DNA of 10,702 bases from an uncultured Blautia sp. (GTDB lineage Bacteria; Bacillota; Clostridia; Lachnospirales; Lachnospiraceae). The notes under the pieces were generated by a model. It made no database searches. It worked only from the letters and a program-made list of their open reading frames with translations, and had not been told where the DNA came from. Made by a program: the position numbers and the translations under genes. Below are positions 6,178-10,702 of the stretch, one piece after another (within the stretch, counting starts at the first letter, position 1; every line of letters begins with the position of its first letter). Location of the stretch: the NCBI GenBank assembly GCA_945872375.1, contig CAMBYR010000048.1, forward strand, positions 1 to 10,702. Reading direction: 5' to 3'.

Positions 6178-7515
6178 ATGGACAAAACAATTCGTGTAAA
6201 GCCGGGACTTCTGGAAGGTGTTCCCTGCGATGGATATACGGTTTTTAAGGGGATTCCCTATGCCAAACCTCCTGTCGGTGAACTTCGCTGGAAAGCACCG
6301 CAGGAAGCAGAGCCATGGACCGGCATCTATAAAGCCGACCATTTTCCTGCTACCGGTTACCAGGAACTTCCCAAACCGGATCATCCTTTTATGAAAAGAT
6401 ACCACAAAGAATTCTACAACGACCCGAACTATATTCCGGCTCTCAGCGAAGATTGCCTGTATCTCAACATCTGGGTACCGGAGCACACAGAAGAAACCAG
6501 ATTTCCTGTTGCCTTCTGGATTCACGGCGGAGGATTTGCAGGCGGTTACAGCAGTGAGCTGGAATTCGACGGAGAAGCATACTGCAAAAAGGGCGTTATC
6601 CTGGTAACCATTGAATACCGCATGAATATTTATGGCTTCCTGGCTCATCCCTGGCTGGATGCCGAAAATGAAAAGGGAATTTCCGGTAACTATGGAATTC
6701 TGGATCAGATCGCAGCATTGAAGTGGGTACATGAAAACATTGCCGCCTTTGGAGGGGATCCGGATAATATAACTGTTTTCGGCCAGTCTGCAGGCTGTAT
6801 GAGTACACAGGTACTTGTTTCCAGTGAATTGACAGGAAACATTCCGGCAAAGGCAATTTTCCAGAGCGGAATCAGCTGCGAAAACGAATTTCTGTATACA
6901 CCGACTTTGGAAGAAGAAGAAAAAATAGGTGAAATGTTTGTGGAGTGCGCCGGCGTTTCCAACATTCAGGAGCTGCGCGCCATGACGCCGGAACAGATTC
7001 GGGCCGCAGGAATCAGACTGGATGCCCGTACCTTTTCTATGGGAAAAGGAATCGTTCTGGTTCCCAACGTAGACGGATATGTATTAAAAGAAAATGTCCG
7101 CGACATCTGGAAACAGGGAAAAATGAAAAAAATCCCCTGCATGACAGGCTGTGTCACAGATGATCTTGGCTCCACACCGGATGAAATCAGGGCCAAAAAA
7201 GCAGGTCTTCTGATGCGCGAATCTGTCGCCTGGTGCCTGAAATGTGAAGAGCTGGGAATGCCCGGCTATATCTATTACTTTCCCCACGAGCTTCCGGGAG
7301 ATGACTGGGGCTCCTTCCATTCCGCAGAATTATGGTATATGTTCGGAACATTGAAACGCTGCTGGCGCCCCATGACCGATGCGGATCATCAGTTAAGCGA
7401 GGAAATGGTCACCTGCTGGACCAATTTCATGAAGACCGGTATTCCCGCTTCTTCAGATACCGAACCGTGGGAAACCTATACAAGAGAGCATCCTTTTGTC
7501 AGGGAATTTCGATAA
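6178..7515 (+). CDS. Type-B carboxylesterase (alpha/beta hydrolase)
   Basis: This 445-residue serine hydrolase is of the carboxylesterase type B (PnbA-like) family and cleaves carboxylic esters. FKGIPYAKPPVGELRW (23-38) is the classic N-terminal motif, SEDCLYLNIW (90-99) the second. HGGGF (116-120) forms the oxyanion hole, and GQSAG holds nucleophile Ser204. His381 in HSAEL is the catalytic histidine. The acid should lie in GCVTDDLG (324-331), where Asp329 occupies the place usually held by Glu. The protein is somewhat shorter than the usual ~490-500 residues. The segment between the acid and the C-terminal YIYYF strand is about 40 residues, against roughly 100 in canonical members, so part of the lid/helical region is missing. 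No signal peptide is seen, so it is probably cytoplasmic. It shares an operator-like element with the divergent OFA transporter. Confidence 0.9.
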   Translation: MDKTIRVKPGLLEGVPCDGYTVFKGIPYAKPPVGELRWKAPQEAEPWTGIYKADHFPATGYQELPKPDHPFMKRYHKEFYNDPNYIPALSEDCLYLNIWVPEHTEETRFPVAFWIHGGGFAGGYSSELEFDGEAYCKKGVILVTIEYRMNIYGFLAHPWLDAENEKGISGNYGILDQIAALKWVHENIAAFGGDPDNITVFGQSAGCMSTQVLVSSELTGNIPAKAIFQSGISCENEFLYTPTLEEEEKIGEMFVECAGVSNIQELRAMTPEQIRAAGIRLDARTFSMGKGIVLVPNVDGYVLKENVRDIWKQGKMKKIPCMTGCVTDDLGSTPDEIRAKKAGLLMRESVAWCLKCEELGMPGYIYYFPHELPGDDWGSFHSAELWYMFGTLKRCWRPMTDADHQLSEEMVTCWTNFMKTGIPASSDTEPWETYTREHPFVREFR

Positions 7516-7524
7516 TCCGGAACG

Positions 7525-7576
7525 AAAAAAGAGGATACCATATCAGGAACCGTTCCTGTATGATATCCTCTTTTTT
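7525..7576. terminator. Bidirectional terminator between esterase and codB
   Basis: A very long hairpin pairs 7525-7549 with 7553-7576, with a small bulge and mismatch near 7538 and a 3-base loop. A-runs lie on the 5' arm and T-runs on the 3' arm, so both strands have a U-tract. It sits between convergent genes, 9 bases after the esterase stop and 18 bases beyond the permease stop, and should end both transcripts. Confidence 0.9.
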
Positions 7577-7594
7577 ATTTTCATTATTTCATTA

Positions 7595-8845
7595 TTATTT
7601 TTTCTGCACCGCCTGTCCGACACAGTAGAAAATGGCAGCAATCACCATGCCATTAATGGATGCGATTCCCCAGTTCACCAGATTTGCCGCCGCTGCACCT
7701 GCAATCACGCCAATGATCGCAAACCAGTCAACCACTTTCGTATTTTTGAAGCTGTCCACATAATCCTCTTTATGCATAAAATATCCAAGTACCAGGATAA
7801 TGCCGATGGGCGGCAGTGTACAGTTCAGAATATTCAGCCAGTTACAGAAGTTATAGTACAGCCATACAGAAGCAGCCGTTCCCACAATACCGGAGATCAG
7901 AACCATCGGTTTCTTTTTCTGATTAAAAATATTCGCCAGTCCAAGACCTGCGGAATACAGTGCATTGTCGTTTGTGGTCCAGATATTTAAGCCCAGTACC
8001 AGCACTGCCAGATAAAACAGGTTCAGGTTGATCATAACTTCAAAAATATCATTTCCGCCTACAAAGATAAAAGACACTGCTCCGAAAAAGAACATCAGTG
8101 AATTGCCGATAAAGAAAGCAACTACTGTTGTCAGTGCTCCCACTTTTCCGTTTTTTGCAAAACGGGTGAAATTCGGGGTCGCAGAACCGCCGGATACAAA
8201 GGAACCGACTACCAGACCTGCTCCTCCGATCACCGTGAGAGAACCGCTGGATTTTGCGAACTGATCGACAATCGTTCCGTCACCTCGCTGTACAGCCATG
8301 ATCATGGCAATTGTTCCAAGAATTGCAACTGCCGGGACTGCAATATAACTGATGATGGTCAGGGATTTAATGCCGAAATATGCGGAAGCAGTCATGCAGA
8401 TGCCTGCAACGATTACCAGAATCCACTGTGCCGCACTGCTTCCGCCTAAAAGCTCGTTTGCCACAGGGATGGCAAACATGGCGATCCCTACGCCGAACCA
8501 TCCGATCTGTGTAAAACTGATCATCGCTGACGGAAGATAGGAACCCTTGGTTCCAAATGCTCTCTGTGCCAGAAGATCCAGGCTCAGACCTGTTTCCGCA
8601 CCTACATATCCCAGAAGTCCCGTATAAAGTCCAAGTATTACGCCGCCCAGGATCAGTGCTCCCATAAAGCCGCCGAAATCCAGACCGTCTGCAAGTTCCT
8701 GTCCCACCCACATGCTTGCCGAGAAAAAGGTGAAGCCCAGCATGATCATAAACATGGTCAGAACACTTCTTCTGCTTTCTCCCGGCACTGCACGCTCTGC
8801 ATAATCAAAGTCGGTAACCTGTGCCTTACTTTGTGTTTTACTCAT
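7595..8845 (-). CDS. codB: Cytosine permease-like NCS1 transporter (CodB)
   Basis: This 416-residue membrane protein of the NCS1 family has about 12 helices. It closely resembles E. coli CodB (419 residues) in several blocks: GFTFFSASMWVGQ (37-49), FTQIGWFGVGIAMFAIPV (111-128, with the Gln and Trp of the base-binding region) and LGLNIWTTNDNALYSAGL (WTTNDN at 289-294). CodB imports cytosine with Na+. GAGGGAGAG lies just before the ATG, and the stop is followed by a strong bidirectional terminator. It is the last gene of a minus-strand operon, 21 bases after a phosphoribosyltransferase-like gene. No cytosine deaminase (codA) is next to it in the window, which is unlike the E. coli codBA arrangement. 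The cargo may therefore be another pyrimidine or base analogue. The family is secure, the substrate is not. Confidence 0.88.
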   Translation of the reverse strand: MSKTQSKAQVTDFDYAERAVPGESRRSVLTMFMIMLGFTFFSASMWVGQELADGLDFGGFMGALILGGVILGLYTGLLGYVGAETGLSLDLLAQRAFGTKGSYLPSAMISFTQIGWFGVGIAMFAIPVANELLGGSSAAQWILVIVAGICMTASAYFGIKSLTIISYIAVPAVAILGTIAMIMAVQRGDGTIVDQFAKSSGSLTVIGGAGLVVGSFVSGGSATPNFTRFAKNGKVGALTTVVAFFIGNSLMFFFGAVSFIFVGGNDIFEVMINLNLFYLAVLVLGLNIWTTNDNALYSAGLGLANIFNQKKKPMVLISGIVGTAASVWLYYNFCNWLNILNCTLPPIGIILVLGYFMHKEDYVDSFKNTKVVDWFAIIGVIAGAAAANLVNWGIASINGMVIAAIFYCVGQAVQKK

Positions 8846-8866
8846 TGTCTCTCTCCCTCTTTTGTT

Positions 8867-9988
8867 TTAAATAATATATTTGCGCAGAGCAGTCGTAAAT
8901 TCCTGAATACGCTGCCTGCAAATTTCCTGAAGCGTGACATCCTTCAGGCTTTCAATATAGCCCTGTTCCTGCTTATAAAGCCATTTTGTCTGCACCTCAG
9001 GCAATTTTTCATAATGATTATAACGAAGCCAGTCTTCATAGCTGACCGGTGTCGGATACCCCAGCTTTTCATCCAGAAGCTCCTTCATGTCGATCTGTTC
9101 TGCACGGGCAAGGATTCCTTCCCAGAATTCCAGAACCTCATTGACATGCTCCTGAATTTCATACCGGCGTGCGCCGCCGTCATAAATGATACATTTTTCA
9201 AACAGCGGATCTCTCATTGACAGCGTCTGTCTGCGGAATTCCGGCGCAATGATTCCGTTTTTCCAATAGAAGTCCACATCCGGAAGATTGATCCCGGACA
9301 CACCCTTATCCTGATAGGTACTGAAAATTCCTTCATAATATACAGCAATAAAACCTTCGAAATCCGGCCAGAATTCCCGAATCTCCCGGGTCAGACGTTC
9401 CAGAACCTCAATACCCGTAGTTCCTCCGATCGTAAAAATAATAATATTGCGAAGCTTTGCTCCATTACTGCGATAAAAATCCGTCACATAGCGAAGGCAG
9501 TGGATCAGTGTTTCACCGGACGCAATGATATCCCCGATCAGCAGCGTACTGTCGGGTACCATAGTCAGTTTGCTGTACTTTATTTCCAGCCCCGCGATTT
9601 CATCATGGTCAAATACACGTTCACTGGACAGAAAACTGATATCATGTACACGGATATGTTCCCGATAGCAGCTTTCCTCCAGGGGATAATTCAGCGCTCC
9701 CCGCAGAATAGACAGAATATTGGCTGTGGTTACTTTTTTCTGTTCCTTGAAATAATACATCATCTGCGCAGTCGCAGGAATCAGACAATGGTAAACCTCG
9801 TATCCCACCACTTCCGGAGTATTCAGAAGCTTTCTTGTTTCCGCTTCTGATACCACATAATATTCGTTTTCAAAATCACCGCCCTCCAGGCGATAACAGT
9901 CCACTCCCTGTTCGGAAAATTCCGGCACAAGTGCCACATCATTCCATTTCTCCATTTGTTTTTCCCCCATTTTTTCCGTTTTGTCCAT
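8867..9988 (-). CDS. Phosphoribosyltransferase-like protein with long C-terminal extension
   Basis: I do not recognise a named family for this 373-residue soluble protein. Two signatures point to a type I phosphoribosyltransferase fold. SILRGAL (93-99) resembles the pyrophosphate-binding loop, and LLIGDIIASGETL (149-161) resembles the 13-residue PRPP-binding motif, with Gly152 in place of the first acidic residue. FTIGGTTG follows near 185-192. Some 180 residues then continue past the PRTase core, rich in aromatic and acidic residues (YEDWLRYNHYEKLP region), where ordinary PRTases stop at 180-240. The start at 9988 is chosen because TGATG overlaps the SDR stop by one base and GGTGGAG lies about 9-10 bases upstream. 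Met12 (ATG at 9955, behind a GGGGG run) is an alternative. The likely role is adding ribose-5-phosphate to a base, perhaps one imported by the adjacent CodB; this is inference. Confidence 0.65.
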   Translation of the reverse strand: MDKTEKMGEKQMEKWNDVALVPEFSEQGVDCYRLEGGDFENEYYVVSEAETRKLLNTPEVVGYEVYHCLIPATAQMMYYFKEQKKVTTANILSILRGALNYPLEESCYREHIRVHDISFLSSERVFDHDEIAGLEIKYSKLTMVPDSTLLIGDIIASGETLIHCLRYVTDFYRSNGAKLRNIIIFTIGGTTGIEVLERLTREIREFWPDFEGFIAVYYEGIFSTYQDKGVSGINLPDVDFYWKNGIIAPEFRRQTLSMRDPLFEKCIIYDGGARRYEIQEHVNEVLEFWEGILARAEQIDMKELLDEKLGYPTPVSYEDWLRYNHYEKLPEVQTKWLYKQEQGYIESLKDVTLQEICRQRIQEFTTALRKYII

Positions 9989-10698
9989 CACTTCAATCTC
10001 CACCCGAAATCTCCATGGTAAATCATCTGCCGGGTCATGCCGCCGTCGATGCAGATATTCTCCCCGGTAATAAAGCCGGCTTTTTCCGAGCACAGGAACA
10101 GCACCATATGAGCAATATCCATGGGATTTCCCACTCTTCCGGCAGGCTGCTGCACGGCATCCGCTCCTTCATAAACAGTATAATCCGTATCAATCCACCC
10201 CGGAGAGATGGAATTCACCCTTGCCTTTCCGGCCAGGCTCACCGCCATGGCATGTGTCAGAGCGGCAATGCCGCCTTTTGCTGCTGTATAGCTTTCCGTC
10301 TGAGGCTGGCTCATTCTGTCTCTGGAAGACGAGATATTGATAACGGACGCCCCTTTTCCCAGATGCTCCTGAAACAGCTTTGTCAGATAAAACGGCGCTG
10401 TAACTCCCACGGAAAGAGCCTGCTGAAACTCCTCATAGGAGCATTCCGCCAGCCCCTTCATCAGCGGAGGGGCATTATTGATCAGCACATCCACATGGCC
10501 AAACATATCCAGAACTTCTGCGGCAAATGCTTCCAGTATCTCTTTTCTGCTGATATCACCCACGTAATGCGGCCCTTCTGTCTGATCAATCACAGCCACC
10601 TTTGCGCCTTCTTTCGCAAACGATTCTGCAATGGCCTTCCCGATCCCATGTGCACCGCCTGTAATCACTACAACCTTATCCTGAAATTCTCTTTCCAT
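9988..10698 (-). CDS. Classical short-chain dehydrogenase/reductase (SDR)
   Basis: This 236-residue NAD(P)-dependent oxidoreductase has the Rossmann motif TGGAHGIG at 13-20. Asp38 at the end of the second strand favours NAD(H). NNAP (74-77) replaces the usual NNAG. Catalytic Ser124/125, Tyr137 and Lys141 (YTAAK) are present, as is SPGWIDTD. The conserved Asn of the catalytic tetrad, expected in the LSVGVTAPF helix, is replaced by Gly98. The end, ICIDGGMTRQMIYHGDFGWRLK, is the usual SDR tail. Its substrate is unknown; many relatives are annotated 3-oxoacyl-ACP reductases by default, which I would not adopt. Only four bases precede the ATG in the window, so its ribosome binding site is not visible and a slightly longer start cannot be excluded. 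It overlaps the PRTase gene by one base. Confidence 0.88.
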   Translation of the reverse strand: MEREFQDKVVVITGGAHGIGKAIAESFAKEGAKVAVIDQTEGPHYVGDISRKEILEAFAAEVLDMFGHVDVLINNAPPLMKGLAECSYEEFQQALSVGVTAPFYLTKLFQEHLGKGASVINISSSRDRMSQPQTESYTAAKGGIAALTHAMAVSLAGKARVNSISPGWIDTDYTVYEGADAVQQPAGRVGNPMDIAHMVLFLCSEKAGFITGENICIDGGMTRQMIYHGDFGWRLK

Positions 10699-10702
10699 CC
10701 GT

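Noticed and set aside
7496..7990. Plus-strand open frame over the esterase end, terminator and codB 3' part
   Set aside because: It reads through a strong bidirectional hairpin and lies antisense to conserved CodB motifs. It has no ribosome binding site or family resemblance.
9989..10093. N-terminal extension of the PRTase-like gene to the ATG at 10093
   Set aside because: It would overlap 106 bases of the SDR gene and give an Arg/His-rich segment typical of out-of-frame coding. The ATG at 9988 overlaps the SDR stop in the usual coupled manner.

Overview
The window looks like chromosomal DNA of a low-to-mid GC Firmicute, most likely a gut Clostridia/Lachnospiraceae member. The reasons are strong AAAGGAG-type ribosome binding sites, sigma-A style promoters, intrinsic terminators after most transcription units, and protein sequences typical of that group. 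The family assignment is inference. I see no mobile elements, CRISPR, tRNA or rRNA.

Layout. (1) 1-1950: an AT-rich non-coding stretch, a near-consensus promoter, and a ~165-nt leader holding an intrinsic terminator that can compete with a smaller upstream hairpin. This leads into a plus-strand alanine/glycine:cation symporter (AGCS family), closed by its own terminator. (2) 1950-4605, minus strand: a probable operon of thioredoxin-dependent peroxiredoxin Bcp/PrxQ, peroxide-stress protein YaaA (overlapping by ATGA) and a MATE-family exporter. Its promoter -10 lies inside a PerR-box-like sequence. (3) 4652-7576: a divergent pair, an OFA-type major facilitator (minus) and a type-B carboxylesterase (plus). 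The 266-bp gap holds two copies of an 18-bp dyad element, one in front of each gene. This looks like one regulon for uptake and hydrolysis (or export) of an unknown ester or organic acid. (4) 7595-10698, minus strand: a tightly packed operon running short-chain dehydrogenase, a PRPP-type phosphoribosyltransferase-like protein with a long C-terminal extension, then a CodB-like cytosine permease. It continues off the right edge or begins there.

How they work together. The window is mostly small-molecule transport with partner enzymes. The two units most likely to hide undescribed biology are the SDR-PRTase-CodB operon and the operator-sharing OFA transporter/carboxylesterase pair. In the first, import of a nucleobase-like compound would be followed by ribophosphorylation and a redox step on an unknown substrate. 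The bcp-yaaA coupling is a neat peroxide-defence unit. No transcription factor gene lies in the window, so the regulators of all these sites are unidentified.
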